DNA of 64,000 nucleotides from the NCBI GenBank assembly GCA_965214995.1, contig CBDCCT010000002.1:4216001-4280000 (forward strand). Reading direction: 5' to 3'. The stretch comes from CBDCCT01 sp965214995. GTDB lineage: Bacteria > Deinococcota > Deinococci > Deinococcales > Trueperaceae. Below the pieces are notes generated by a model. It saw only the letters and a list, made by a program, of their open reading frames with translations, ran no database searches and was not told the origin of the DNA. The position numbers were made by a program, and so were the translations under genes. Of the stretch, positions 50,589 through 59,894 are shown in pieces; the stretch's first letter is position 1; the number at the start of each line of letters is the position of its first letter.

Positions 50589-51728
50589 ATGCGCTTGGTG
50601 TTTCTGTCGCACGTCTACCCGCACCCCACCGCCGGTTTCAATCCGGGTATCGAGCGTGTCGTCGGTGAACTTGCACCTGCGTTAGCCTGCTTAGGTCACG
50701 ACGTACACGTTCTCACCTCCTACCGCAACGGCCAGGCGCCCGAGACGGAGCAGCACCGGGGCGTAACCCTCCACCGCGTTGATGATTGGCGTAGCCGCTT
50801 TGGTCGCATGGCTAGTGTCGGCTCGCTCGATTTTCGTTCGTTGGCGCGTACTTTCACGCGCGACCATGCGGAGCTTATTCGCACAGCGGACGCCGCTCAC
50901 ACGTTCACACCCCTACCCAACTGGCCCTTCCAAACCCCTTTATTTGCGCACTATCACCACCACGATAAGCCGAAGCGCTCTGTCGAACACCTCTTTATGT
51001 ATACCGCCGACGCCCTATGGAAGAAAACCTACCAACTGAGCCGTAGAGTGGTTACCGTTTCCAGATATGCAGAAACCGAGTTCCAAAGCGTTTTCAAGCT
51101 GGTCAAGCCACCGACTGCGGTTGTGCATAACGGTATCGATCCCACACGATTTGCAGCCACGAGCCAACCAGAATTACTCAAAAAGTCCACGCCGGTTCTT
51201 CTTTTTGTAGGCCCACTTCTTCAACGCAAAGGTTTATCTTACCTCCTACACGCCCTGCCGCGCCTGCTCGAGGCGTATCCCACTCTGACGCTTAAGCTAG
51301 TGGGTAAGGGCCCTGAAGAGGCAAATCTGCGGCAGTTAGCGGAAAAACTCAGCCTTTCACGGGCAGTAGAATTCCTGGGGTTTGTGTCGGACGAGCGGTT
51401 GCGTGACCTCTACCGCCAAGCGACCCTCTTCGTGCTGCCATCCTTGCACGAGGGTTTTGGAATCGTGCTCGCCGAAGCGATGGCTGCGGGCGTGCCCATA
51501 GTCAGCACAACGAGTAGCGCTATCCCGGAGGTTGTAGGAGATGCGGGCACGTTAGTGCCTCCAGGGGACGTCAACTCTTTACAGGACGCGATGATCAACC
51601 TGCTCGAGGACGAGCAGCAACAGCAAGAGTTCTCACAAAAAGCTAGAGAGCGGGTTTTGCGCCGTTTTACATGGCAAGCCTCTGCTCACAAGCTAAGTGA
51701 GTTGTATAAAGCAGAGGCCAATACATGA
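50589..51728 (+). CDS. Family 4 glycosyltransferase
   Basis: 379 residues from the ATG at 50589; the frame runs back to 50487 but overlaps the previous gene, and MRLVFLSHVYPHPTAGFNPG is a typical GT4 start. Motifs: VHNGIDPTRF, VLLFVGPLLQRKGLSYLLHA, LVGKGPEEANL, LFVLPSLHEGFGIVLAEAMA (E-x7-E), GVPIVSTTSSAIPEVVG. Its stop overlaps the next start (ATGA), indicating coupled translation. Acceptor and donor unknown. Confidence 0.9.
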   Translation: MRLVFLSHVYPHPTAGFNPGIERVVGELAPALACLGHDVHVLTSYRNGQAPETEQHRGVTLHRVDDWRSRFGRMASVGSLDFRSLARTFTRDHAELIRTADAAHTFTPLPNWPFQTPLFAHYHHHDKPKRSVEHLFMYTADALWKKTYQLSRRVVTVSRYAETEFQSVFKLVKPPTAVVHNGIDPTRFAATSQPELLKKSTPVLLFVGPLLQRKGLSYLLHALPRLLEAYPTLTLKLVGKGPEEANLRQLAEKLSLSRAVEFLGFVSDERLRDLYRQATLFVLPSLHEGFGIVLAEAMAAGVPIVSTTSSAIPEVVGDAGTLVPPGDVNSLQDAMINLLEDEQQQQEFSQKARERVLRRFTWQASAHKLSELYKAEANT

Positions 51729-53407
51729 AGAGGCGCTATATCTGTTTGACGCTCATCGCTTTTGGTGTTGCCAGCTTCGCCTTACGCGTCACGAGCCTTT
51801 TTGAAACATCGGCGGTCCCAACTAGCTACGGGGTCTTTGTGGCCTGGGGTGCCGATTATATCGTTCGAAACGGACATTTTTTTACTCATACGGGCGATTA
51901 TTTCACTCACGCCAACCCACTGGTAACAAGCTTCAATTACGCCTCGCAAGATATTTTTGCGCACACTTTTCAAGCTGTTTTGGCTCTGGTTACTGGCTAT
52001 ACAGAGCCGCAAGAGCGGTTTGAGCTGGCGCGTGTGCTTCTATGGGCTGGAGTAATGCTCCTTCCACTTGTGTTTATCGTATGGCATACGGGTCTAGCTC
52101 AGAGCCAGAGAATCCCTACAGGTTGGAGTGTGGCGTTTGTTACCCTCCTGGTCCTATTCCCAACCGCGAACCTAATCAAACGGACCTCTATCGGTTATCA
52201 TAGCGGCACCATCGCAACGGCGCTGTTATGGCTCATTCTCTACCTTGTGCTTTTTCGAATTCCGCAGGAACGGCAAGGAAAGATATCCCTACGCGTTGCG
52301 ACATTGTTGCTGGTTATTGGATTCCAGCTCTATTATCATACCTTCAATATTTACTTTCTGACTTTCCTTCTTGGTGCTTGGGGGATTTTGGTCCTGATAA
52401 GAAGAGAAGTCAGTTGGCCGCTCTTGAACCTTATCACCTTCAATGTAGTGGCGTTTGTGACTTCGCTGATGTATCTGAACGGGGTTTTTTTCAAGTCGTA
52501 CGCTTCTCTTGCGAAGAGAGTCCTGTCGAGCTGGGAGATAGCCCAGGTCAATCTTACGGGTCTCACTGCGATTCAGGGAAGGTTGGCTACAACTCTGAAT
52601 ATTGTCAACACTTCAACGATTCTTTTGATCGTTTTGACTTTCGTGGTGCTTATCGCACAGAAGCTTCGTGTCACCTCTTTGAAAAACCTTCCACAAGGCT
52701 TACAGGTCGTTCTCTCGCTCCTTGTTAGCGTTACGCTTCTTGTACCTATGCTTATGGCGTGGGACGGCTTCCGGGGAACGTACGCACGCTTATCGGCTAT
52801 AGGACCTTACGCAGCCATGCTACTCGCTTCATGCCTATATATTTACGGTTCAAAAGGCTACAAGATGGCGGTAACCACTTTTATCGGCGTGATTGTTGTA
52901 ACGGCGGCCATCAGCGCGAAGATTTCGGATGTGTATTCAGCTAGTTACTTAGAAGTGAGCGAAGTAGCTGGGGCCAAATTTCTGTCAAGCTCTGCTCGCT
53001 CCGATACGCCCGTTTTTACAGATCTACGGTTGGGTCCTCCTGTTGTGCTGTTCGGCCACGATAACGTTCGCGGCATCGAGGCTATGTACCGAAAGAGAAG
53101 CGATAGTGAGCGGTATCTGGATGCGATCTACTATCAGAAAAATGACGTCGAGCTTTTCACCGCTGCCGTACAAGAAGCGGCCGATACAGAGGACTTTTAC
53201 TTCCTTGGTTCAACTACGGCGGAGCAAACTCGTCTGTACGACTTTAGCAACGTGTTGCCACCGCCAGCCCTGGGTCATATCGCGTTTTTGAAGAAAACGT
53301 CTCCACAGTTGATCTATACAAACGGAACCACCGTAATCGTCGGACACACAGGTGAGGAGAAGAGGAAAGATGCTTTTTCAGTTGACACGAGCTTTACGAA
53401 TCGCTGA
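51725..53407 (+). CDS. Large polytopic membrane protein of the polysaccharide cluster
   Basis: 560 residues with about ten membrane spans in the first 400 and a soluble C-terminal domain of ~140. Topology recalls GT-C-type glycosyltransferases or polymerases (large loop YFTHANPLVTSFNYASQDIF early, soluble C-terminus), but I see no decisive catalytic motif. The DNA is clearly AT-richer than surrounding genes, with unusual codons for this window, suggesting acquisition by transfer. It overlaps the preceding transferase by 4 nt and the following sulfotransferase by 38 nt. Could be the Wzy-like polymerase or a lipid-linked transferase. Confidence 0.75.
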   Translation: MKRRYICLTLIAFGVASFALRVTSLFETSAVPTSYGVFVAWGADYIVRNGHFFTHTGDYFTHANPLVTSFNYASQDIFAHTFQAVLALVTGYTEPQERFELARVLLWAGVMLLPLVFIVWHTGLAQSQRIPTGWSVAFVTLLVLFPTANLIKRTSIGYHSGTIATALLWLILYLVLFRIPQERQGKISLRVATLLLVIGFQLYYHTFNIYFLTFLLGAWGILVLIRREVSWPLLNLITFNVVAFVTSLMYLNGVFFKSYASLAKRVLSSWEIAQVNLTGLTAIQGRLATTLNIVNTSTILLIVLTFVVLIAQKLRVTSLKNLPQGLQVVLSLLVSVTLLVPMLMAWDGFRGTYARLSAIGPYAAMLLASCLYIYGSKGYKMAVTTFIGVIVVTAAISAKISDVYSASYLEVSEVAGAKFLSSSARSDTPVFTDLRLGPPVVLFGHDNVRGIEAMYRKRSDSERYLDAIYYQKNDVELFTAAVQEAADTEDFYFLGSTTAEQTRLYDFSNVLPPPALGHIAFLKKTSPQLIYTNGTTVIVGHTGEEKRKDAFSVDTSFTNR

Positions 53408-54203
53408 GGCGCAGCTTACGGTTGGCGTACATCCTGGGCTGTCGGCTACAAAATTAGCGAGTTGGCACGAAACAAAGAACATATTTTTCGTGCTCTCCCT
53501 GGGCCGTTCAGGTACAAATTTTCTGGCGGACCTTCTGAACCGTGCAGAACACACTATGGTCGTGCACGAACCGCATCAAGTGGACGACTACGCGATTGAG
53601 GTGGCGAGCCACAAGCCTACCGCTGCCACCACTTACATACGCGACTTCCGGCGCAAAGACATCTACTTACGGGCAAGGGGCGCGGACATTAACACCTATG
53701 GCGAGGTCAACAGCTTGCTCAGGCGACACGCGCGCGACTTGCAAGAGGTCTTCCCGCAGGCGCATTTTGTCCACCTCATTCGGGATGGACGGGACGTGGT
53801 CCGTTCGATGCTGACGCGGCGTACGCTGACGCCACAAGACCCCAAGACAGCCCGCCTCACCCCGCCCTTTGGTGATCCCTACCTCGAGCAGTGGCCGACC
53901 ATGAGTCGGTTTGAGCGGCTCTGCTGGTACTGGCAGCATGAAAACAACTTACTCGAGAGGCACATTGATGTACGCGTAAGGTTTGAACCTCTTGTTTCGG
54001 ATTACAACTATTTTAAGAAAGAGCTTTTAGCCAATATCGGCGTTGAACTGTCTGAAGGTGTTTGGCAAGAGGAGGTCAGGGTTCCCAAAAACCACACCAA
54101 AGGCAAAAAAGCTCCTCACTGGCGAGACTGGACACCGGAGCAAACACGCGCCTTTTGGACAATCTGCGGCGAGGCGATGGCGCGGTATGGATACCAACCG
54201 TAA
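53370..54203 (+). CDS. Sulfotransferase-family protein
   Basis: 277 residues from the ATG at 53370 after GAGGAGAAGAGG; a GTG at 53352 is an alternative. PAPS-binding 5' loop FVLSLGRSGTNFLADLL (about 41-55) and 3'-phosphate motif HLIRDGRDVVRSML are clear. Family members move sulfate from PAPS to sugars or other alcohols. The start overlaps the preceding gene by 38 nt and its end overlaps the flippase start by 17 nt. With another sulfotransferase at 55548 it suggests a sulfated surface polysaccharide (inference). Confidence 0.85.
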   Translation: MLFQLTRALRIAEAQLTVGVHPGLSATKLASWHETKNIFFVLSLGRSGTNFLADLLNRAEHTMVVHEPHQVDDYAIEVASHKPTAATTYIRDFRRKDIYLRARGADINTYGEVNSLLRRHARDLQEVFPQAHFVHLIRDGRDVVRSMLTRRTLTPQDPKTARLTPPFGDPYLEQWPTMSRFERLCWYWQHENNLLERHIDVRVRFEPLVSDYNYFKKELLANIGVELSEGVWQEEVRVPKNHTKGKKAPHWRDWTPEQTRAFWTICGEAMARYGYQP

Positions 54204-55551
54204 AGCCGTACCAACGCGGCTTAGGCGCGAATCTCGCCTCATGCGCTACATGAATGGGTATATGGGGTTGATTCATAAAGTCTCTACAGTTCTCGCTCTA
54301 AACGTTGCAGGTGCTGGGCTAGCGTTTTTTCTCAATATACTTCTCGCACGTCTTCTCGGCGCTGCTGGCGCGGGTACGTATTATCTTGCGCTAACGACGA
54401 TAAGTGTCTTGTGTATTTTGAGCCGGGTGGGTTTAGACAACGCTCTTATGAGGTATGTGGCTGCTTACGCAGCTCGGAACCGCTGGCGTCAGGTCGTGGG
54501 CGTTTACCGTTTAGGCATGTGGACTGCCGGCCTGGGCTCCTGCGCCGCAGCGCTGCTCGCGTACCTCTTGGCACCACCGCTGGCCGAGCACGTCTTTTCC
54601 GAACCAAGCTTAGTGCCGCTCCTGCGTTTGATGAGCCTGAGTATACCCCCGGCTGCTCTGCTTACGCTTCATGCACAAGCGCTCAAAGCAATCAAGCGTC
54701 CAGCTGCCGCCGCAGTGCTGCAGTCAGCCGGTTTAACTTTGGTAACCCTTATACTTGTGGTGCCCTTGGGAGCGGCTTTTGATCTTGTAGGGGTCGGGGT
54801 TTCTTATCTTGCAGCGCAAGTCATCCTTCTCTTGGTTGGCGTAAGTCTGTGGCGGCACGCCACCCCGCACCTTAGGCGCGTGCGAGGGGTTTTCAGCTTG
54901 TCCAGACTGCTCGCTACAAGCGCCCCTCTCCTTCTGGTGGCGGCGATGAATCTCACGATGAACTGGACCGATACATTTATGCTTGGTGCCTTGGCCTCCG
55001 CTACGGACGTCGGGGTTTACGGCGTTGTGATGCGCACAGCCCTCCTAACCGGGTTTGTTCTTACGGCAGTTAACAGTGTAGTGGCTCCGCAGTTCGCAGA
55101 ACTTTACGCTAAGCGCGACCTACAAACCCTCGGACAATTTGCACAGCGAACCACATTGGTCATGACGTGTGCCACCTTGCCTATCCTTGCTGTAATGGTG
55201 TTTCTGCCGACACAAATTTTAGGCGTATTTGGAACCGATTTTACGGTGGGGGCAAATGCGCTTATAGTTCTTGCCGTTGGACAGTTTATTCATGTAGCCG
55301 CCGGGTCCGTCGCCTACCTCCTTGTTATGACCGGCGCGGAAAAGCTTGTCCAGACTACGATGATTGTTACGGCTTCTCTAAACGTACTGCTTAATTTCCT
55401 GCTCATTCCTCGGTGGGGCGTTTTGGGTGCCGCTACCGCCACCGCCACTTCTTTAGCTGTCATGAACATGATTTTGGCTTTCTTGGTCTATAAGCGCCTA
55501 AAGATCCTCACGTTTCCTTTGCCTTTGAGAAGGATGCTTACGATTTCATGA
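54187..55551 (+). CDS. Polysaccharide flippase, Wzx/MATE-like
   Basis: 454 residues starting at ATG 54187 inside the end of the sulfotransferase gene; ATG at 54241 (MRYMNGYMG) is a second candidate. About 12-14 membrane spans, with ARLLGAAGAGTYYLALTTIS near the start, MNWTDTFMLGALASATDVGVYGVVMRTA in the middle, and PRWGVLGAATATATSLA near the end, all typical of RfbX/MurJ-type lipid-linked oligosaccharide exporters. It would flip undecaprenyl-linked glycan units to the outside, using material made by the upstream transferases. Confidence 0.88.
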   Translation: MDTNRKAVPTRLRRESRLMRYMNGYMGLIHKVSTVLALNVAGAGLAFFLNILLARLLGAAGAGTYYLALTTISVLCILSRVGLDNALMRYVAAYAARNRWRQVVGVYRLGMWTAGLGSCAAALLAYLLAPPLAEHVFSEPSLVPLLRLMSLSIPPAALLTLHAQALKAIKRPAAAAVLQSAGLTLVTLILVVPLGAAFDLVGVGVSYLAAQVILLLVGVSLWRHATPHLRRVRGVFSLSRLLATSAPLLLVAAMNLTMNWTDTFMLGALASATDVGVYGVVMRTALLTGFVLTAVNSVVAPQFAELYAKRDLQTLGQFAQRTTLVMTCATLPILAVMVFLPTQILGVFGTDFTVGANALIVLAVGQFIHVAAGSVAYLLVMTGAEKLVQTTMIVTASLNVLLNFLLIPRWGVLGAATATATSLAVMNMILAFLVYKRLKILTFPLPLRRMLTIS

Positions 55552-56666
55552 AGTTTGCCGATAGACCCATATTCATTCTGGGCTGTCACAAATCCGGGAC
55601 TAGCCTGTTGCGCTCTCTACTCGACAGCCACGACAAGCTCTTCGCAGTTCCTATCGAGAGTCATTTCTTTCGCTTGACCGGTCGTTGGGTTGCCTATCCC
55701 CTTGGTCGTGCGCCCTCAAGCTCACTCTCTTTGGAGGAGAAGCGCGCGGCTCTAAGCGCCTGGATTCGGAACCGTAATAGCTTGCCCTACCACCCGCAGC
55801 GCCAGTTCGCGGACAGTGTTACTACGGGTAGGTGGGCCGAAGATACCTTTGAAAGCGTGCTTGCTTCTTCTTACGACGAACACTCTGGATCAGAGGATGC
55901 TCGGCTCTTTAAAGCGTATGTCCAGGCGATGCACGCAGCTCTTGGGCTTGAGGGAGATTTCGTTGACAAGCGGGTAGTGGAAAAAAGCGTCGAGCACGCC
56001 GAATTTGCGCCGCTCATTAAAAATCTGTTTCCCGGCGCGACGTTTGTGCACATCGTAAGGAACCCTTACGCAAATCTGGTGGCACTTCGTAAAAAGCTGA
56101 AGCGCTACCCGTTTATAGTTCGCGAACTTTTCGCTATGTATAGTTCGTTTTATCAAGCTCAGTTACATCGGCAAGTTCTGCCCGATTATCACGTGCTGAA
56201 GTACGAGGACCTAGTAAAGCATCCAGAATGTGAAATGCGCCGTGTGGCCTCGGTGCTCGATATTCCTTTTACACCTTCGCTGCTCACGCCGACCAGTTTG
56301 GGCGTACCTTGGGCGGGCAACAGCACATCGAAGCGCTCCTTCGAGGGCGTTTCTACCGCGCCACTCGAGACCTGGCAAGAGGCGATTACGCCGAATGAAA
56401 TAGCTCTGGTGTCCGCTCTGCTAGGAGACGGGATGGGTGACTTCGGATACGAACGCCTCGAGGCAAAACGGCGGGGTTTGGTGCGCCGCGCCGACAATGA
56501 AGGACCGATAGCCTATGCGTTAAACCGCCTACTTTACAGCTACTTGATGTTGTGGAATAAAAACTTAGGGAGCTTAGGAGGTTTGCCTGTTTCAGCCGAT
56601 GCTCGAGCATACTCTAAGCAAGCGAAACATGCGCTCCCGCAAAGAGATACGCGAGTAAAACATTAG
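55548..56666 (+). CDS. Sulfotransferase-family protein
   Basis: 372 residues; ATGA overlap with the flippase. P-loop-like IFILGCHKSGTSLLRSLLDS (about 8-27) and the 3'-phosphate motif FVHIVRNPYANLVALRKKLK match PAPS-dependent sulfotransferases. The middle has WRRP-free helical content and the end is basic. Unlike the first enzyme it carries a C-terminal extension of ~80 residues. Its last 53 nt overlap antisense with the end of the ligase gene at 56614. A role in glycan sulfation is inferred. Confidence 0.85.
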   Translation: MKFADRPIFILGCHKSGTSLLRSLLDSHDKLFAVPIESHFFRLTGRWVAYPLGRAPSSSLSLEEKRAALSAWIRNRNSLPYHPQRQFADSVTTGRWAEDTFESVLASSYDEHSGSEDARLFKAYVQAMHAALGLEGDFVDKRVVEKSVEHAEFAPLIKNLFPGATFVHIVRNPYANLVALRKKLKRYPFIVRELFAMYSSFYQAQLHRQVLPDYHVLKYEDLVKHPECEMRRVASVLDIPFTPSLLTPTSLGVPWAGNSTSKRSFEGVSTAPLETWQEAITPNEIALVSALLGDGMGDFGYERLEAKRRGLVRRADNEGPIAYALNRLLYSYLMLWNKNLGSLGGLPVSADARAYSKQAKHALPQRDTRVKH

Positions 56667-57843
56667 CGGGTATCACGGTGAGATTCCCGTCCGTGACGCC
56701 GTGAAGCAACAGCGCCACCAGACCCGCAACAAATCCGAAAAAAGCGCCTTTGGGCCTCCGCTTCAGAACCAGCAGCCAGAAGCTGAGAAACCCGAGTAAG
56801 CCTAGCAGCCCCGTCTCGCTCGCCACTTGCGTGTAGTCGTTGTGTGAATAATTGACGAACTTGTGTAGAATCCTGTTCGCACCCTCTGTCACCTGAGGTG
56901 TCCGGTATTCCGTAAACGCGTAAATAAAGTTGCCAGGCCCCACCCCCGTCATGGGATGGTCTCGAATAACCTCTAAGGTCGCCTCGCCGATAGCAACCCG
57001 CGCCAGAAAACTAAATTTCACCCAAACATCGAAAAACTCGGTTGTGCGCGTGGTCAGCCCGTCGGCGGAGAGCTGCGGTGTGAGGCTCAGCAACGCGCCT
57101 AGACCTACCAAGCCCAGTAGGAGGGCGGCGGCAGTTGCAGCGACGAAGCGCCACACGCGACCCGTTTGAGCCGCCCAGACGATAAGCAGACCGAAAACTG
57201 AGATGCTAACGGCGAGTAGCCCCCACGAAAAGGTCAGGGCGAGGTTGAAGAGCAGCAGGGCGCTGAGCAGCGCGTAGAGAAGGCGCAGGGACACCCTTTG
57301 TGTGTAGATAAATAGAGCTACGGTGAGCGGGACGAGCAGCGCCAGGTAGCCGCTATAGTGGTTGCTGTTGTAGTAAAAGCTCGAGACCCGCCTCGGCGTG
57401 AGCATGGGCGTCCACTGATACCCCAAAAACTGCAGGAGCCCATAGACACCCATGACAAACGCAGTAACGACGATGACGCCCGTAAAGATGCGCTTTCGTT
57501 TGTGAGTGGTGAGCAGGGCGCAAGCGAGCAGAAAAGCGAGGCTGTAGACAAAGATATTAAAGGCCGCCTGCGCACTCGCGTAGCCGTAGGCGCTGAGCGC
57601 GGTGCTTAGGGCGACCGCGGCGAGGTAAGCCAGGAGCGCGAGGAGCACCGCGGGGGGCGGCAGCACCAGCGGGCCGTGCAGGCAAACGGAGAGGAGCCAG
57701 GCCACAACGCCCCCGGTGACGAACAGGCGAATGCCCAAGAGCGCCCACGGCTCGACGCCTCCGAGCGCCAAGGGCGCAAAGGCCGTGACGAGCAACAAAA
57801 AGGCGAGGGCGACGCGGTTGAAGAGTAGGCTGAGCGAAAGCAT
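56614..57843 (-). CDS. O-antigen ligase / Wzy-like membrane protein
   Basis: 409 residues with about eleven membrane spans. The Wzy_C/WaaL signature is present: ATLEVIRDHPMTGVGPGNFI then HKFVNYSHNDYTQVASETGL, with conserved Arg/His in the large periplasmic loop. These proteins join or polymerise lipid-linked glycans outside the membrane. It heads a leftward group with a TPR protein and a secreted protein upstream (gap 6 nt). Its 3' end overlaps the sulfotransferase gene on the other strand. Confidence 0.85.
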   Translation of the reverse strand: MLSLSLLFNRVALAFLLLVTAFAPLALGGVEPWALLGIRLFVTGGVVAWLLSVCLHGPLVLPPPAVLLALLAYLAAVALSTALSAYGYASAQAAFNIFVYSLAFLLACALLTTHKRKRIFTGVIVVTAFVMGVYGLLQFLGYQWTPMLTPRRVSSFYYNSNHYSGYLALLVPLTVALFIYTQRVSLRLLYALLSALLLFNLALTFSWGLLAVSISVFGLLIVWAAQTGRVWRFVAATAAALLLGLVGLGALLSLTPQLSADGLTTRTTEFFDVWVKFSFLARVAIGEATLEVIRDHPMTGVGPGNFIYAFTEYRTPQVTEGANRILHKFVNYSHNDYTQVASETGLLGLLGFLSFWLLVLKRRPKGAFFGFVAGLVALLLHGVTDGNLTVIPANVLLAYLFAGAHVSLA

Positions 57844-57849
57844 ATTGTG

Positions 57850-58416
57850 TTAGGGGATTCCTAGCGCCTCGAGGCTCGCGGCCACGCGGCGGTCTTGCTT
57901 AATATCCAGCGCCCGTCTGTAAAGCGCTCTGGCACCTGCTACGTCAGCCTGGCGCTCCCGAAGTTGGCCGAGCGAGTAGAGGTAGTAGACGTTGTGCGGG
58001 TCGCGCTCGAGCGCTCCCTCAAACGCGGCTGCGGCCTCCTCGAGCCTTCCGGTAAGCATGTAGGACCAGCCCAAGTTATTAAAGTGCTGAGCGTCCAAGG
58101 GATTGAGGCGCGTGGCCTGTTGGTAGAACGCGTAGGCTTGCCCGGCGTAGGCGTCGTCTTTACGAAAGGCGTAGAGCAGATAGTTGGCTTTACCTTGCTC
58201 GAGCGCAACGGCGGCGTTGCCCGGAGTTAACGCTCGAGCTTTAGAAAGCGACGTTAAGGCCGCTTCGTACTGCCCTAACGTCAAAAAGGTCTGCGCGCGC
58301 TCGAGATGGACGCCCGCCCGGTACGTGTTGAGGCTAAATACGCTACCAGCCAAACCGAGCGTCACCGCCAAGCCCGCCAGGAGTAGCTTAAGGGGCCAAG
58401 CTAAACGAACACGCAT
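57850..58416 (-). CDS. Membrane-anchored TPR protein
   Basis: 188 residues with an N-terminal anchor (LLLAGLAVTLGLAGSVFSL) and about four tetratricopeptide repeats: HLERAQTFLTLGQYEAALTS, AYAFYQQATRLNPLDAQHFN, NLGWSYMLTGRLEEAAAAFE, GALERDPHNVYYLYSLG. TPR proteins scaffold other proteins; beside the ligase it may organise polysaccharide assembly (inference). It ends 6 nt before the ligase start, so they form an operon. Confidence 0.85.
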   Translation of the reverse strand: MRVRLAWPLKLLLAGLAVTLGLAGSVFSLNTYRAGVHLERAQTFLTLGQYEAALTSLSKARALTPGNAAVALEQGKANYLLYAFRKDDAYAGQAYAFYQQATRLNPLDAQHFNNLGWSYMLTGRLEEAAAAFEGALERDPHNVYYLYSLGQLRERQADVAGARALYRRALDIKQDRRVAASLEALGIP

Positions 58417-58423
58417 TCGAGCG

Positions 58424-58900
58424 CTAGTTGCCCGCTGAATCTATGGGTGACGCGGGTATGTCGTAGGCGTCGCCTACCGCGTTGGCGAAGTCGGGATTGT
58501 TAAAAACGCTGTTGATGGCGTTTATGTCAACGGTTGGATCGTCGGGCACGGCGACCGCGAGGGCGGCTAAAAATTCAGCGGCTTGCTGAGCACTCAGCGC
58601 GGGCTCCTGTCCGTTAAGGACGTCGGCCAAAAAAATGTTCAAGGTGCTGCTGGAAAGCTGCCCGGACATGAGCGCTTCTTGCATACTGACGCGCGTGCTG
58701 GTGTCAATGATGCCGCGGTCCTCGAGCGTTTGCAAGTGCTCGAGCAGGCTTTCCTCAGGCAACTTGATACCCAGGGCGTTACTTACCCGAATCACGACCT
58801 GCGCGGCGGGTGAGCCCACGTCAACGCTGGCGGTCTGGGCTGCGCCGAGGGTGACAACGAGAGCGGCGAGGCAGCTAACGAACGTTCTTTGTTTTCTCAT
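58424..58900 (-). CDS. Secreted protein of unknown function
   Basis: 158 residues. Signal peptide at 1-21 (TFVSCLAALVVTLGAAQ). The mature protein is helical and acidic with VVIRVSNALGIKLPEESLLE, TRVSMQEALMSGQLSSSTLN, EPALSAQQAAEFLAALAVAV and a disordered C-terminus; no cysteine pairs. No family recognised. First gene of the leftward group that continues into the TPR and ligase genes (gap 7 nt). AGGAAT lies just upstream of ATG. Confidence 0.75.
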   Translation of the reverse strand: MRKQRTFVSCLAALVVTLGAAQTASVDVGSPAAQVVIRVSNALGIKLPEESLLEHLQTLEDRGIIDTSTRVSMQEALMSGQLSSSTLNIFLADVLNGQEPALSAQQAAEFLAALAVAVPDDPTVDINAINSVFNNPDFANAVGDAYDIPASPIDSAGN

Positions 58901-59006
58901 AATTCCTCCAGGGGTAGAAATTTACTAAGCTAACGATAGGTGGGAGGCGCGGGGCGGGATATGTGATTCTGCACATCGAGTATTGAACAAAGGCTGCAAG
59001 TTGGAG

Positions 59007-59888
59007 CTACAGGTTAGGCAGAACGACAAAGAGCATGATGTTGGCAATCCCGTGCGCCAGCGTCACCCCGAAAATAGAACGCGTTTTGTGGACCAGCCAG
59101 CCGAAGTACACGCCGACGAGGGTAACAAAGGCCACGTCCAGCCAGGACTGCCAACCGAAGTGGAACGCGCCGAAGACGAGCGCCGCGAAAAGGATGCCCC
59201 GGCGCGCGCCGACGTAGCGCACGACCGCCGTGAGCAACAGGCCGCGAAAGAGCAGCTCTTCGCTAAGACCCGTAAACAGCAGGAGGCTCAGCATCGGCCA
59301 GAGCACCTGACCGAGCTCGAGGCCGGGCGCTAACGCGGCGGGCTGGATGATAAAGCGTTCAAGGTAACCGATCAGGAAGCCGCTCGAGGCGATGAGGAGC
59401 TGTAGGAGGATACCAGGACCAAAATTGAGCCGTAAATCTTTGAGGCCGTATCCCAACGTTTTTGCGGCGACGAGCGTGGCGATGATGAGCGGCAAGTTGA
59501 CGAGCGGCAACCAGTTGGTTGGGTTCACGAGCCATATCGGCATCGTGAGAGACAGAATGCGGATGAGGGGGATGACGCTCAGGGCGAGGTAAAAGTCGCC
59601 CTTTTTGCCACCCGACAAAACGAAGCGGACAAAGAGAAACAGTAGGGTGGCGGCGTGTAGGGTGAGACCGAGGACGAGACTGGTGCCAGCCGAAAGGAGT
59701 TCGGCCACCGTCATGACGGCGAGGTAGAGCCAGATGAGCCCTGCCTGCTCCGGATGCTCCCTTGTTGAGGCGGGTTCCGTTGAGACGGGTTCTGTTGAGG
59801 TGAACTTTGTCGGGGCTTTCTTTGTTGCGTCAGCCTTTGCAGGGGGTGAAGGGGATACGGGCTCGAGCACCGTAGAGGATTCGGTCAT
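59007..59888 (-). CDS. CPBP-family intramembrane metalloprotease
   Basis: 293 residues. A Thr/Ser/Glu-rich cytoplasmic tail (1-50) with the repeated unit STEPVSTEPAST precedes about eight membrane spans. Abi/CAAX-protease motifs are complete: EE210-211 with R215 (SEELLFRGLLL), H243 (GAFHFGWQSW) and H279 with N283 (LAHGIANIML). Family members process membrane proteins or self-immunity targets. The tail is encoded by three 15-bp near-repeats at about 59762-59806. It lies 6 nt after the DUF1616 gene, so they are co-transcribed. Confidence 0.9.
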   Translation of the reverse strand: MTESSTVLEPVSPSPPAKADATKKAPTKFTSTEPVSTEPASTREHPEQAGLIWLYLAVMTVAELLSAGTSLVLGLTLHAATLLFLFVRFVLSGGKKGDFYLALSVIPLIRILSLTMPIWLVNPTNWLPLVNLPLIIATLVAAKTLGYGLKDLRLNFGPGILLQLLIASSGFLIGYLERFIIQPAALAPGLELGQVLWPMLSLLLFTGLSEELLFRGLLLTAVVRYVGARRGILFAALVFGAFHFGWQSWLDVAFVTLVGVYFGWLVHKTRSIFGVTLAHGIANIMLFVVLPNL

Positions 59889-59894
59889 AACGAC

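Noticed and set aside
59762..59806. Three 15-bp near-repeats as a regulatory array
   Set aside because: They lie inside the CPBP protease gene and encode the Ser-Thr-Glu-Pro repeat of its N-terminal tail, so they are coding.
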